NCBI RefSeq assembly: GCF_004793765.1
Contig: NZ_SRYM01000015.1
Location: forward strand, 1-64,000
Direction: 5' to 3'
Source of the DNA: Parabacteroides distasonis
Lineage (GTDB): Bacteria > Bacteroidota > Bacteroidia > Bacteroidales > Tannerellaceae
DNA: 64,000 nt
Shown: positions 52,587 through 60,951 of the stretch, piece after piece
Layout: each line of letters starts with the position of its first letter
Position numbering within the stretch: the first letter of the stretch is position 1
The notes under the pieces: model-generated
The model's input: the letters and a program-made list of their open reading frames with translations, nothing else
Told to the model about the DNA's origin: nothing
Database searches by the model: none
Program-made: the position numbers and the translations under genes

Positions 52587-53123
52587 ATGCTAAAGAAGAT
52601 TGTCAACATACGTTTGTCGGCAGCCAATTGGCTTATACTTTCATTTTTGACGGTATTGGCTACGGCTTGCTCTATCTCCTATAAGTTTAATGGTGCCTCT
52701 ATCGATTATACGAAGGTGAAGACCATTACGATTCGTGATTTCACGAACCAAGCTCCCTACGTGAACCCGACCCTTGCGCCGCAGTTTACGGAGGATTTGA
52801 AGGATATTTATATCCGTCAGACCCGTCTGCAGCTGGTTCCGAGCAATGGCGATCTTGAGCTGGAGGGTGAGATTACTGGTTACGATTTCGCTCCAATGGC
52901 CGTGAAGGAGGATGCTATCGCCTCGCAGACGAGGTTGACGATCACGGTGCGGGTTCGTTACTCTAATCGGGTTAACCCGGACGAGGATTTCGAGCAGTCG
53001 TTCTCCGCTTACCGCGAGTTCGACAGTAACTTGATGCCGCAGCAGGTAGAAGGTACATTATGCGAGGAGATTATTGAGGAAATAGTAGACCAAATCTATA
53101 ACGCTACGGTTGCCAATTGGTAG
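52587..53123 (+). CDS. lptE: LptE-like LPS-assembly lipoprotein
   Basis: The 178-residue protein has a signal (WLILSFLTVLATACSI) with lipobox TAC and a body in which KTITIRDFTNQAPYVNPTLA and LELEGEITGYDF match Bacteroidetes LptE. LptE plugs the LptD barrel that places LPS in the outer membrane. It is 4 bases after the activator gene. Confidence 0.87.
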   Translation: MLKKIVNIRLSAANWLILSFLTVLATACSISYKFNGASIDYTKVKTITIRDFTNQAPYVNPTLAPQFTEDLKDIYIRQTRLQLVPSNGDLELEGEITGYDFAPMAVKEDAIASQTRLTITVRVRYSNRVNPDEDFEQSFSAYREFDSNLMPQQVEGTLCEEIIEEIVDQIYNATVANW

Positions 53124-53124
53124 A

Positions 53125-53892
53125 ATGAGGGCGGAGGATTTATATCGTTTGATGGAGAAGCCTTCGGAATTGACCGAGGGTACTCTTCTTGAATTGCGAC
53201 GAATCGTGGAGGATTACCCGTATTTTCAAGTGGCACGGATGCTTTATCTAAAGAATCTGGCTGTATTAAATGATATGAGTTTCGCCTCGGAGCTGGAGAA
53301 GATGGCGATATTCTTGCCAGACCGGAAAAAGCTGTTCCAACTGATAGAGGGAGACAAATATGGTTTGAACTCCCGTGTGGAGCATGAGCCGGATATGCGA
53401 AAAGAGGATGCTTTCTCCTTGATAGACGCATTCCTCTCTAACCGTAACGAGGAACCGGAGCGTAAGAAAGAGGCTCCGTTCTTGTTTCAACCATCGGTAT
53501 CGTCGGACTATATGTTTTGGTCTTTATCGGAGGAGGAAGAGGAGAAGCCATCAGGCGAGGATACGGAGAATAGGCTTCGACATCACGACTTGATCGACTC
53601 GTTCATTAAAAATGATCAACAGCGTATGCCGGGTAGCGGGCTGGAAATCCGTGAGGAAAACAGCCGTGCGGAGACTCCTGAATCGGTGAAAGACTTGGAT
53701 GATGAGCGGTCCAAGTCGTTGGAAGACTCGTGCCTTACGGAAACTTTAGCCCGGATTTATATAAAACAAAAGCGATATGATAAGGCTTTGCAAATTATTA
53801 AAAACTTAAGCTTGAAATATCCAGAAAAAAATGTTTACTTTGCAGACCAAATCAGATTTTTGGAAAAGTTGATTATTAACACTAAAAAATAA
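53125..53892 (+). CDS. Hypothetical TPR-type protein
   Basis: The start at 53125 (MRAEDLYRLMEKPSELT) follows the lptE stop. The 255-residue product has a helical N-terminal domain, a long acidic disordered middle (SEEEEEKPSGEDTE) and a single TPR near the end (LARIYIKQKRYDKALQIIK). No signal peptide is seen, so it should be cytoplasmic. It is conserved with secG in this group, role unknown. Confidence 0.8.
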   Translation: MRAEDLYRLMEKPSELTEGTLLELRRIVEDYPYFQVARMLYLKNLAVLNDMSFASELEKMAIFLPDRKKLFQLIEGDKYGLNSRVEHEPDMRKEDAFSLIDAFLSNRNEEPERKKEAPFLFQPSVSSDYMFWSLSEEEEEKPSGEDTENRLRHHDLIDSFIKNDQQRMPGSGLEIREENSRAETPESVKDLDDERSKSLEDSCLTETLARIYIKQKRYDKALQIIKNLSLKYPEKNVYFADQIRFLEKLIINTKK

Positions 53893-53899
53893 AACTAAG

Positions 53900-54283
53900 A
53901 TGTACGTATTTATTTCTATCTTAATCCTGATTGCCTCTATACTATTAATCTTGATCGTGTTGATCCAGAATTCAAAAGGTGGAGGTTTGGCTTCAGGATT
54001 CTCTTCTTCTAACCAAATCATGGGTGTACGTAAGACCACAGACTTTTTGGAGAAAGCTACTTGGAGTTTGGCGGGTACCGTAATCGTATTGAGCATCTTG
54101 ATTACCGCATTTATCCCCAGAGCAGAGTATGCTACTCAATCTGAGATCAGACAACAAGTAAATGAAGCTATCTCTATCGATCCGAACACGATCGCTCCAG
54201 ACTTTGGTACAGCGCAACAACCGGCAGTTCCGGCAGAGGAAGCTCCCGCTACTACTACACCTGCGGAGGAAAGCAATAAGTAA
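53900..54283 (+). CDS. secG: Preprotein translocase subunit SecG
   Basis: The 127-residue protein has two membrane helices and the SecG motif IVLIQNSKGGGLASGFSSSNQIMGVRKT. A Pro/Ala/Thr-rich tail extends the protein, as is usual in Bacteroidetes. SecG aids SecYE in protein export. Confidence 0.92.
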   Translation: MYVFISILILIASILLILIVLIQNSKGGGLASGFSSSNQIMGVRKTTDFLEKATWSLAGTVIVLSILITAFIPRAEYATQSEIRQQVNEAISIDPNTIAPDFGTAQQPAVPAEEAPATTTPAEESNK

Positions 54284-54378
54284 GATCCGATTCGAAAATG
54301 ATATAAAAGCCATGTCCGATAATAAAGGATGTGGTTTTTTTTGCGCTATCTCAAGCGAAAACTTCCGCAGGGATTGAT

Positions 54379-54468
54379 CTTTTCACATAGGTGAAGAGAT
54401 CGTATCACATAGGTGAAACGATGGTATCACAAGGGTGAAAAGATCTCTTCACTTACGTGAAAAGATTA
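54379..54468. repeat. Array of four 22-bp TTCAC-N4-GTGAA dyads
   Basis: TCAC starts at 54383, 54405, 54427 and 54449 and GTGA starts at 54391, 54413, 54435 and 54457, each exactly 22 bases apart. Each unit reads GATNNNNTCACATAGGTGAA with small changes. The outermost units are near-perfect reverse complements of each other, so the whole array is also a palindrome. It lies between secG and the DUF4491 gene, about 65 bases before the latter's promoter box. Confidence 0.88.
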
Positions 54469-54532
54469 TAAGGAATAGATGTTTCTTATACTTTGATAGA
54501 AAAAAATGATTAGTTTCATGAAATATTGTTCG

Positions 54533-54540
54533 TACATTTG
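54533..54540 (+). promoter_or_regulatory. Promoter -7 box of DUF4491 gene
   Basis: TACATTTG fits TAnnTTTG, 35 bases before the ATG at 54576 and just downstream of the 22-bp array. Confidence 0.6.
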
Positions 54541-54575
54541 TTAACTATAATAAGAAAAAGTATAAATACTCTGAT

Positions 54576-54893
54576 ATGGATATGATAAATTTTGATGGAT
54601 TGTTGATCGGTATCGCTACATTTTTGATTATCGGTCTGTTTCATCCGGTAGTCGTGAAGGCCGAGTATTATTGGGGGACGAAGTGTTGGTGGATATTCCT
54701 TGTCTTGGGAATTTTAGGGGTGATAGCTTCCCTGTTTATAGACAGCGTGTTTGTGTCCGCTATTTGCGGCGTATTCGCCTTCTCATCGTTCTGGACGATC
54801 AAGGAGATTTTCGAGCAGGAGGAACGCGTGCAGAAAGGCTGGTTCCCTCGGAATCCGAAAAGAAAATACCCTTGGGACGATAATGAGATTTAA
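54576..54893 (+). CDS. DUF4491 membrane protein
   Basis: The 105-residue protein has three membrane helices (GLLIGIATFLIIGLFHPVVV, WIFLVLGILGVIASLFI, FVSAICGVFAFSSFW) and a positively charged tail (RVQKGWFPRNPKRKYPW). This matches the DUF4491 family. Function is unknown. An ATG two codons later is an equally good start. Confidence 0.82.
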   Translation: MDMINFDGLLIGIATFLIIGLFHPVVVKAEYYWGTKCWWIFLVLGILGVIASLFIDSVFVSAICGVFAFSSFWTIKEIFEQEERVQKGWFPRNPKRKYPWDDNEI

Positions 54894-54906
54894 TAAATTC
54901 TTTTCG

Positions 54907-54914
54907 TATCTTTG
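54907..54914 (+). promoter_or_regulatory. Promoter -7 box of small basic protein gene
   Basis: TATCTTTG fits TAnnTTTG, 33 bases before the ATG at 54948. Confidence 0.6.
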
Positions 54915-54947
54915 CCCTCGTGAAAGCGATATAAAAGCAATAAAGCT

Positions 54948-55148
54948 ATGAGGACAAAGAGAAAAAAGCAAGATCCGTTAGTCGAGTACATAAAGGCTAA
55001 CCGGAAAGGCAGTCGTGAGGCCGAGTTAGAAAACCACGGCAGGCCGGTCAGTCATAATCGGATTCATGTATCGAAGAAAGTTTATAATCGTAAAAGAATG
55101 AAGGCAGATGCCCAGAGGCATCTGCCTTATTTGTTTTTAGCGGCCTAA
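54948..55148 (+). CDS. Small basic protein
   Basis: The 66-residue product is strongly basic (MRTKRKKQDPLVEYIKANRK then SHNRIHVSKKVYNRKRMK). It resembles a small conserved Bacteroidales protein of unknown function, perhaps a nucleic-acid binder. The last 15 codons run through a perfect terminator hairpin, so the natural C-terminus may have been extended by loss of an earlier stop. It has its own promoter. Confidence 0.6.
   Translation: MRTKRKKQDPLVEYIKANRKGSREAELENHGRPVSHNRIHVSKKVYNRKRMKADAQRHLPYLFLAA
55101..55128 (+). terminator. Terminator overlapping 3' end of the small basic gene
   Basis: AAGGCAGATGCC and GGCATCTGCCTT form a 12-bp perfect stem followed by ATTTGTTTTT. It lies inside the open frame ending at 55148. 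Confidence 0.8.
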
Positions 55149-55157
55149 AAGAAGACC

Positions 55158-55490
55158 TTAGTTCGCTGTATTGTTATTGATCGGTGTCTTTTCCTTGAAC
55201 CACTCCACTAGTATCCCATTCTTGAAGCTTAGGATGTAGTAGCCTTCAGAGTAGTCGGCTATCGTCATGGTGACCGTCTTATAACTGATACTCTCTATGG
55301 GGCCGTCTGGGGTTATTCGTGCGCCAGCCGACTCAAAATCTTTTCCTAGTATCGATATAACCTTTTGCTTGGTCATCCCTAGCTCTATCTTATGCATCCG
55401 GTTGTCCATTTTATAAGGATTCATTACCGTAGCGCATCCCATCAATAGGAACATTGTCAGCAACACGTATATCCCTTTCACCATCTTCAT
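55158..55490 (-). CDS. Small lipoprotein, BamE/SmpA-like
   Basis: The 110-residue protein has a lipoprotein signal (GIYVLLTMFLLMGCATV) and a short domain with KIELGMTKQKVISILGKD, the turn-helix motif of BamE/SmpA-OmlA folds. Role unknown; outer membrane location is likely. Confidence 0.78.
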   Translation of the reverse strand: MKMVKGIYVLLTMFLLMGCATVMNPYKMDNRMHKIELGMTKQKVISILGKDFESAGARITPDGPIESISYKTVTMTIADYSEGYYILSFKNGILVEWFKEKTPINNNTAN

Positions 55491-55566
55491 CTCTCTTTTT
55501 GTTATTTGTTGTATTGGGGGCTAAAGTAGACATTATCCCGGATATATAGTATCGTGAGGATATAAA

Positions 55567-55598
55567 AAAAGAGGAAAACCTTTCGATTTTCCTCTTTT
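55567..55598 (-). terminator. Terminator of tRNA-Tyr-Gly unit
   Basis: AAAAGAGGAAAA and TTTTCCTCTTTT form a perfect 12-bp stem with an 8-base loop; the minus strand ends in a T-run, 7 bases after tRNA-Gly. Confidence 0.85.
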
Positions 55599-55604
55599 CC
55601 TAGA

Positions 55605-55676
55605 GCGGAAGACGGGGCTCAAACCCGCGACCCTCAGCTTGGAAGGCTAATGCTCTATCAACTGAGCTACTTCCGC
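55605..55676 (-). tRNA. tRNA-Gly (UCC)
   Basis: The minus strand has acceptor GCGGAAG/CTTCCGC, D-stem GCTC/GAGC, anticodon loop CTTCCAA with UCC and a GCGGG TTTGAGC CCCGT T-arm. CCA is not encoded. It follows tRNA-Tyr in one unit. Confidence 0.93.
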
Positions 55677-55736
55677 AATATGTATTCTTTCGATTTTCGA
55701 AAGAATTGGTTCACATAGTGAACTGATCAATTAAGG

Positions 55737-55819
55737 TGGGCAGTGATGGATTCGAACCACCGAAGGCGAAAGCCAGCTGAGTTACAGTCAGCCCCATTTG
55801 GCCACTCTGGTAACTGCCC
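55737..55819 (-). tRNA. tRNA-Tyr (GUA)
   Basis: An 83-base tRNA with acceptor GGGCAGT/ACTGCCC, anticodon GUA in CTGTAA, and a long variable arm (CTGGCTTTCGCCTTCGG region), as expected for bacterial tRNA-Tyr. Its promoter box is 20 bases upstream. Confidence 0.93.
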
Positions 55820-55839
55820 CCTTGTTCTTAATTGCAGTG

Positions 55840-55847
55840 CAAAGGTA
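55840..55847 (-). promoter_or_regulatory. Promoter -7 box of tRNA-Tyr-Gly unit
   Basis: TACCTTTG on the minus strand fits TAnnTTTG and stands 20 bases before the tRNA-Tyr 5' end. Confidence 0.65.
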
Positions 55848-55873
55848 CGATTTATTTTGAAACCTGCAAGCGT

Positions 55874-56356
55874 TTAGGCTGAAAAATTTACCATTTTTAT
55901 TGCGGTAACCGCTGCCTCATCCCCTTTATTGCCATATCTACCTCCCGCACGATCCTCGGATTGTTGCATGGTATTGGTTGTTAACAGGCCGAAAATGAAA
56001 GGGATATCGTACATTAAATTCAATTCTGTAATGCCTTGCGTAACGCCGGAACAAACGTAATCAAAATGTGGTGTATCACCTCTTACGACGCATCCCAGAA
56101 CGATCACGGCGTCTAATTCTTTTGTCTCGGCCAATCTTTTGGCTCCAAAAGTCAGTTCAAAACTACCCGGAACCCGTTTAACTACGATGTTTTCCGGTTT
56201 CACTCCGTGCTTTTCAAGCGTGTTGCAAGCACCTTCCAATAACTTCTCGGTAATGTTCTTGTTCCATTCAGCGACGACAATGCCGATGTTCATCTCTGAA
56301 GCATCGGGTACGCTGTTGAAATCGTACTCGGATAAATTCTGATAAGCTGTAGCCAT
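55874..56356 (-). CDS. ribH: 6,7-dimethyl-8-ribityllumazine synthase
   Basis: RibH makes lumazine, the penultimate step to riboflavin. I use the ATG at 56356 ([17 protein letters not shown]), giving 160 residues. Motifs [34 protein letters not shown] and [12 protein letters not shown] are standard, with catalytic His in TPHFDY. It is 76 bases after the TPR gene. Confidence 0.95.
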   Translation of the reverse strand: MATAYQNLSEYDFNSVPDASEMNIGIVVAEWNKNITEKLLEGACNTLEKHGVKPENIVVKRVPGSFELTFGAKRLAETKELDAVIVLGCVVRGDTPHFDYVCSGVTQGITELNLMYDIPFIFGLLTTNTMQQSEDRAGGRYGNKGDEAAVTAIKMVNFSA

Positions 56357-56432
56357 ACTTGTCTCTTTAAAAGAAGAGGATGCCTTGTTTGACCGAGACA
56401 TCCTCTGTTATACTATATAATATACTGTTTAT

Positions 56433-57116
56433 TTACTTTCCTGCCGAAGCGCGGGTGATATACTTGTCGATATCGGATGCCTCCATGGAAGTGTAATACT
56501 TGTCCTTGATAGTTGTGTAAGCCTTTACAGCCTTGTCGTACTCTTTCAAGTTCTCGTAAGCGATACCGGCCTTCTTCAAGTAAATAGGGCTGATTACCTC
56601 ATTGTCGGCCTCCTTTGCGGCTTTCTCGAAATAGCTGATTCCTTCTTTCGTATTACCCATGTTCACGTAGCAGTCACCGATCAAACCTGTAACCGCCGGA
56701 GATACCATTGGGTCCTTTCCGCTGAAAGATTTCAATAAATCGATCGCTTTCTGCGTATCGCCCATCTTGTAGTAGCAGATACCTGCGTAAGCCTTCGCCA
56801 AGTTTCCGGCGTCCGTGCTTCCATATTGGTCGATGATAGCCTCGAAACCTTCATAGTCCGCTCCATTACCGTTTAAAGCCAGGGCGAAAGAATCTCTGGC
56901 AAAGTATTGCTCGCCCTTGAACATGGCGGCAGCCGCTTTTTTCTCCTGAGGAACTAAATAACCATGCTTGATTCCCAAAACAGCTCCAACAACGAGTGCG
57001 ACAGCTATTATACCGTAAATAATCTTCTTTGAATTGTTTTCAATGAATTGCTCCGATTTGGAGACAATCTCTTCTACTTCTAACTCCTTGTTGGTGTCCT
57101 TTTCTTTAGTAGCCAT
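56433..57116 (-). CDS. Membrane-anchored TPR protein (YfgM-like)
   Basis: The 227-residue protein has an acidic cytoplasmic N-terminus, one membrane helix (KIIYGIIAVALVVGAVLGI, residues 34-52) and periplasmic TPRs (LAKAYAGICYYKMGDTQKAI, TGLIGDCYVNMGNTKEGI). In E. coli the YfgM relative binds SecYEG and PpiD. It diverges from recF. Confidence 0.85.
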   Translation of the reverse strand: MATKEKDTNKELEVEEIVSKSEQFIENNSKKIIYGIIAVALVVGAVLGIKHGYLVPQEKKAAAAMFKGEQYFARDSFALALNGNGADYEGFEAIIDQYGSTDAGNLAKAYAGICYYKMGDTQKAIDLLKSFSGKDPMVSPAVTGLIGDCYVNMGNTKEGISYFEKAAKEADNEVISPIYLKKAGIAYENLKEYDKAVKAYTTIKDKYYTSMEASDIDKYITRASAGK

Positions 57117-57186
57117 AATGTGTTATAGTTATTTATTAATTTTATCGCTGTTCTGAGCCATACCATACGGTTGGCGATTCAAAGCG

Positions 57187-57194
57187 CAAAAGTA
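57187..57194 (-). promoter_or_regulatory. Promoter -7 box of YfgM-like gene
   Basis: TACTTTTG on the minus strand fits TAnnTTTG, 71 bases before the ATG at 57116 in the divergent region. Confidence 0.55.
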
Positions 57195-57237
57195 GTTTTT
57201 TTTGCTGATATAATCTATAACTTAGAAGTATATTTTT

Positions 57238-57245
57238 TAATTTTG
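57238..57245 (+). promoter_or_regulatory. Promoter -7 box of recF
   Basis: TAATTTTG fits TAnnTTTG, 19 bases before the recF ATG. Confidence 0.55.
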
Positions 57246-57264
57246 TGCGATTAATACGGTTTAG

Positions 57265-58362
57265 ATGATACTTAGGAAGCTTTCTGTTCTCAATTACAAA
57301 AATATACTTCAGTCCGAGGTTGTTTTCTCGCCCAAGATGAATTGCTTTTTCGGCAATAACGGGATGGGGAAGACGAATCTATTGGACGCCATTCATTATC
57401 TCTCGTTTTGCAAGAGTCATATTAACACGCCTGATAGCCAGATAATAAACAGCGATCAAGATCTTTGCGTGGTACAGGGTAACTATGATTATGAGGGACG
57501 TGAGGAGGAGATCTTCTGTGCCATGCGGCGCAGGCAACGCAAACAGTTCAAACGGAATAAGAAGGAGTACGACAAGCTGTCCGAGCATATCGGCCTATTA
57601 CCGTTGGTCATGGTCTCTCCGGCTGATGCCGACTTGATCCGGGGTGGAAGCGATGAGCGACGCCGTTTTCTGGACTTGATCATCTCGCAGCAGGACAAGC
57701 CTTATTTGCATGCGCTTATCCAATATAATAAAGCGTTGCTCCAACGGAATACCTTGCTGAAGGATCAAAGCATGGATGCCTCTCTTTATGAGGTGCTGGA
57801 GATGCAGCTGGGTATGTACGGCCAAATAGTTTACGAGAAGCGGAAAAAGTTGGTGGAGGATTTTACCCCGATCTTTAATGAGTATTACCAGACGATCTGC
57901 GGCTCTGCCGAGGAGGTCGGGCTACATTATATCTCGCAATTGGAGGAAACGGAACTTACCGGAAAATTGGCGATGAGCCGGGAACGGGATCGTATATTAG
58001 GTTATACCTCTTCCGGTATCCATAAGGATGAGCTGGAAATGACGTTGGGCGGGTATCTGATTCGCCGGGTTGGTTCGCAAGGACAGAATAAGACGTATCT
58101 GATAGCTTTGAAACTCGCTCAGTTCGCTTTTTTGAATAAACGAGGACAGACTACACCTATCTTGCTCTTGGATGATATTTTCGATAAACTGGACGCCTGC
58201 CGTGTGGAGCAGATCATCAAACTGGTCAGCGAGAATGGCTTCGGGCAGATTTTTATTACGGATACGAACCGGAAGTACCTGGACGAGATCTTATTGGCTA
58301 TGAATCATGACTATGCCCTCTTCCGTGTGGAACGTGGCGGGGTACAACCTATGGAGGAATAA
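57265..58362 (+). CDS. recF: DNA repair/replication ATPase RecF
   Basis: RecF is an SMC-like ATPase that loads RecA at gaps with RecO and RecR. Walker A FGNNGMGKTNLLDA (residues 28-41), the signature region VGSQGQNKTYLIALKLAQ and Walker B LLLDDIFDKLD are present. Length 365 is typical. Confidence 0.95.
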   Translation: MILRKLSVLNYKNILQSEVVFSPKMNCFFGNNGMGKTNLLDAIHYLSFCKSHINTPDSQIINSDQDLCVVQGNYDYEGREEEIFCAMRRRQRKQFKRNKKEYDKLSEHIGLLPLVMVSPADADLIRGGSDERRRFLDLIISQQDKPYLHALIQYNKALLQRNTLLKDQSMDASLYEVLEMQLGMYGQIVYEKRKKLVEDFTPIFNEYYQTICGSAEEVGLHYISQLEETELTGKLAMSRERDRILGYTSSGIHKDELEMTLGGYLIRRVGSQGQNKTYLIALKLAQFAFLNKRGQTTPILLLDDIFDKLDACRVEQIIKLVSENGFGQIFITDTNRKYLDEILLAMNHDYALFRVERGGVQPMEE

Positions 58363-58364
58363 GG

Positions 58365-58658
58365 GTGCAGAGAAGGAATACGCAGACATTAGGCGAGGTG
58401 CTTCGTGACTTTTTCGAGGATAATACCGAATTGTACGAGAAAATGATGGAGATCCGGGTTCAACGTGGGTGGGGAGAGGTATTAGGGCCTACGATCATGC
58501 AGTATACACGTAATGTATATGTACGTGATAAGGTGCTTCATGTTTCATTGACTTCCTCCGTACTCCGTAGTGAGTTGACGCTTTGCCGGGAACGGTTGGT
58601 GAAAAGCTTGAATGATTACGCAGGTGCCTCGGTCATTACCAACATCGTTTTTCATTGA
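58365..58658 (+). CDS. DUF721/DciA-like protein
   Basis: A GTG start at 58365, 2 bases after recF, gives 97 residues. The sequence (TQTLGEVLRDFFEDNTELYE, then VQRGWGEVLGPTIMQYT and LTSSVLRSEL) matches DUF721, which includes the DnaB helicase loader DciA of bacteria lacking DnaC. Its link with recF supports a replication role. Confidence 0.82.
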   Translation: MQRRNTQTLGEVLRDFFEDNTELYEKMMEIRVQRGWGEVLGPTIMQYTRNVYVRDKVLHVSLTSSVLRSELTLCRERLVKSLNDYAGASVITNIVFH

Positions 58659-58673
58659 GTGTGGCTTTAGCAT

Positions 58674-58739
58674 CCGCAATATTACTTACTAGGCCAAGTA
58701 ATATATACTGCCCAGCCCCGGTAAGTATATATTCTGCGG
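58674..58739. terminator. Palindromic region between convergent genes
   Basis: CCGCA...TGCGG ends enclose TTACTT/AAGTAA (58682/58696) and TATACT/AGTATA (58704/58724) stems, between convergent dciA-like and 5-FCL genes. There is no strong T-run, so terminator function is likely from place alone. Confidence 0.45.
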
Positions 58740-58744
58740 AGAGA

Positions 58745-59299
58745 TCAATAGATGGTGTCTTCTGTTATTACGTAATCCATTTTCTTGTCGAGTGGCTCTA
58801 CCGGGACTTGCGGTATCATCTGGAACCCGAAGCATATGCCAACCTTGGGAGCGTTGAGCGTGGAAAGAAGGCGGTCGTAGAATCCCCTTCCTCGTCCCAT
58901 GCGGTTCTTGTCTTTATCAAAGGCGACTCCGGGCACGATGATCAAATCGATCTCATTCTTTGGAACTTCTATGCCGTCCGCCTTAGGCTCTAATATCCCG
59001 AAAGGTCCGGGTTTTAGGGATTCCGGTCCTTCGTAAAGAAGCAATCTCAAATCATCACCAACTATCAAGGGCAACAGAAGCTTTTTCTTTTTGTACCATT
59101 TCTCAATAAAGCCGGCGGTCTGTACTTCTCCTGCTATAGCGTGATAAAGGGCGATACAAGAAGCCGCTTGGAACAGTTCCGTCTGTTCCAAACGTTCCAT
59201 GATCTTATCCGATAGCTCGCACAAGGTAATCCTCGAATATCCTTTCTTTCGAGAGGCCATATCTTTTCGTAGGGCCTGCTTGACTGTGTAAGTCTCCAT
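58745..59299 (-). CDS. 5-formyltetrahydrofolate cyclo-ligase family protein
   Basis: The enzyme converts 5-formyl-THF to 5,10-methenyl-THF using ATP. The GRGRGFYDRLL motif and DLIIVPGVAFDKDKNRMG are typical; length 184. Its first 95 bases overlap the end of the S41 protease gene in another frame; a later ATG at 59260 would still overlap. Confidence 0.9.
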   Translation of the reverse strand: METYTVKQALRKDMASRKKGYSRITLCELSDKIMERLEQTELFQAASCIALYHAIAGEVQTAGFIEKWYKKKKLLLPLIVGDDLRLLLYEGPESLKPGPFGILEPKADGIEVPKNEIDLIIVPGVAFDKDKNRMGRGRGFYDRLLSTLNAPKVGICFGFQMIPQVPVEPLDKKMDYVITEDTIY

Positions 59300-60938
59300 T
59301 CGCTGATTGTTTTAATAGTTCCGCATTCGGTACGGATTTTCCCTCTTGCAAGATCTTGATCGCACGTAATAAGGTAACGTCATCTTTTAGGAAAATGGGG
59401 TAGAAGCCCGCCTCGTCGAAGAAATTCCTTACGATATATGCTTGCAATTGGTTCTCGATTAACTTGCCGGATATATTAATTAATGTAGGACGTCTCTTGA
59501 TACCCTTGATAGCTGCGAAGTTCACGAAATCGGAAAGGAGCGGTTGTTGCTGCAAGTGATTATATAATTCCTCCCAAGTCTTGAATGAGCCGAGTTTCTC
59601 CCGGTGGCGATCCGAGTACTCGAGCGCATATAGGTAAAGGACGCCGCTATTTACCACATTTGAGTAGTAAGAGGTAACGCCGCTCGTGTCACGAGGGATA
59701 AAGATATCCGGCATGATACCGCCCCCGCCGTATACGGTACGTCCACCTACGGTTTGGTATTTCAAAGAATCATCCATCTTGATGCTATCGGCCGAGTCGA
59801 ATTCGCCGTGCATATATCGGTTATAGATATCTTGGTCGTAAGCATCCGTATTACCCATCTCATATTTCTTCTGGATACAGCGACCGGATGGCGTGTAATA
59901 ACGGGCGATGGTCAATCGCATCTCGGAACCGTCGCTCAATGACATTTGGGTTTGTACCAGACCCTTGCCATAAGTTCTTCGTCCGATAATCGTACCACGG
60001 TCGTTATCTTGGATCGCTCCGGAGAAGATCTCACTGGCGGAAGCCGAGATCTCATCGGTCAATACTACGATCGGGGCGTCTTTACAAGTTCCGGTTCCGT
60101 TCGCATATACGTCGGAGCGGGGGAACGACTTACCTTCCGTGTAGACGATCAAGCGTCCTTCCGGCATAAACTCGTTGATCATATTGATAGCGGCATCCAT
60201 ATATCCACCCGTATTACCTCGTAAGTCGACCACGAAAGAGGTACAGCCCGCTTGTTTTAACTTGGCGATCGCCGTGATGAACTCATTATAAGTATTTCGG
60301 GCGAATTTGCTAACCTTAATGTAACCTATACCTTTAGCCGCCTCATAAGAAACGTCGACCGAATTAACAGGGACGTCTCCACGGGTTACGTCAAAATAGA
60401 GCAACTCGGGGGAGTTTCCTCGCTGTACGCCTAGTTTCACCATACTGTTCTTTGCGCCCCGAAGTGTCTTCATGATCTCTCCTTGGTTCTTTTTCTTTCC
60501 GGAAAAAATAGAATCATTGATCGAGATGATCCGGTCGAATGGCAGTAAACCTGCTTTCTCCGCAGGACCACCGCTAATTACGCTGATCACTAGGATCGTA
60601 TCGGTTTGCATATTAAATGATACGCCAATGCCACTGAAAGAACCTTCCAGCTCCTCATTTACCACGGAAGCGTCTTCTGCGGGAATATATACGGAGTGAG
60701 GGTCTAATTCACTGAATATTTTCGGGATCGTACTCTCTACCAATTTAGACATGCTAACCGTGTCAACATATTGCTCGTCGATGATGTCCAAGATGGCATT
60801 TATCTTGTTGCCGCTGGAGTAGGATCGTTTCTTTCCTTGACTGATAGATAAATAATGGTTCCCAATAAAGATACCTAAAGCGATACTAGCCGCGATGATA
60901 ACCGGAAGCCATACGGTCAGTCTTTTGTTTTTATCCAT
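59205..60938 (-). CDS. S41 C-terminal processing peptidase
   Basis: The 577-residue protease has an N-terminal membrane anchor or signal (LPVIIAASIALGIFIG), a PDZ domain (ISGGPAEKAGLLPFDRIISI) and an S41 catalytic domain with Ser in DEISASASEIF and Lys in RRTYGKGLVQ. It degrades or trims periplasmic proteins, like Prc/CtpA. It follows the dCMP deaminase by 13 bases. Confidence 0.93.
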   Translation of the reverse strand: MDKNKRLTVWLPVIIAASIALGIFIGNHYLSISQGKKRSYSSGNKINAILDIIDEQYVDTVSMSKLVESTIPKIFSELDPHSVYIPAEDASVVNEELEGSFSGIGVSFNMQTDTILVISVISGGPAEKAGLLPFDRIISINDSIFSGKKKNQGEIMKTLRGAKNSMVKLGVQRGNSPELLYFDVTRGDVPVNSVDVSYEAAKGIGYIKVSKFARNTYNEFITAIAKLKQAGCTSFVVDLRGNTGGYMDAAINMINEFMPEGRLIVYTEGKSFPRSDVYANGTGTCKDAPIVVLTDEISASASEIFSGAIQDNDRGTIIGRRTYGKGLVQTQMSLSDGSEMRLTIARYYTPSGRCIQKKYEMGNTDAYDQDIYNRYMHGEFDSADSIKMDDSLKYQTVGGRTVYGGGGIMPDIFIPRDTSGVTSYYSNVVNSGVLYLYALEYSDRHREKLGSFKTWEELYNHLQQQPLLSDFVNFAAIKGIKRRPTLINISGKLIENQLQAYIVRNFFDEAGFYPIFLKDDVTLLRAIKILQEGKSVPNAELLKQSANGDLHSQAGPTKRYGLSKERIFEDYLVRAIG

Positions 60939-60951
60939 AAAAACGTTTTAT

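Noticed and set aside
54379..54468. CRISPR array reading of the 22-bp dyads
   Set aside because: Units are contiguous with no unique spacers, and no cas genes are near.
58674..58739. Third strict 22-bp dyad array
   Set aside because: Total length is 66 bases and it is palindromic, but the inner dyads are not at a 22-bp step.
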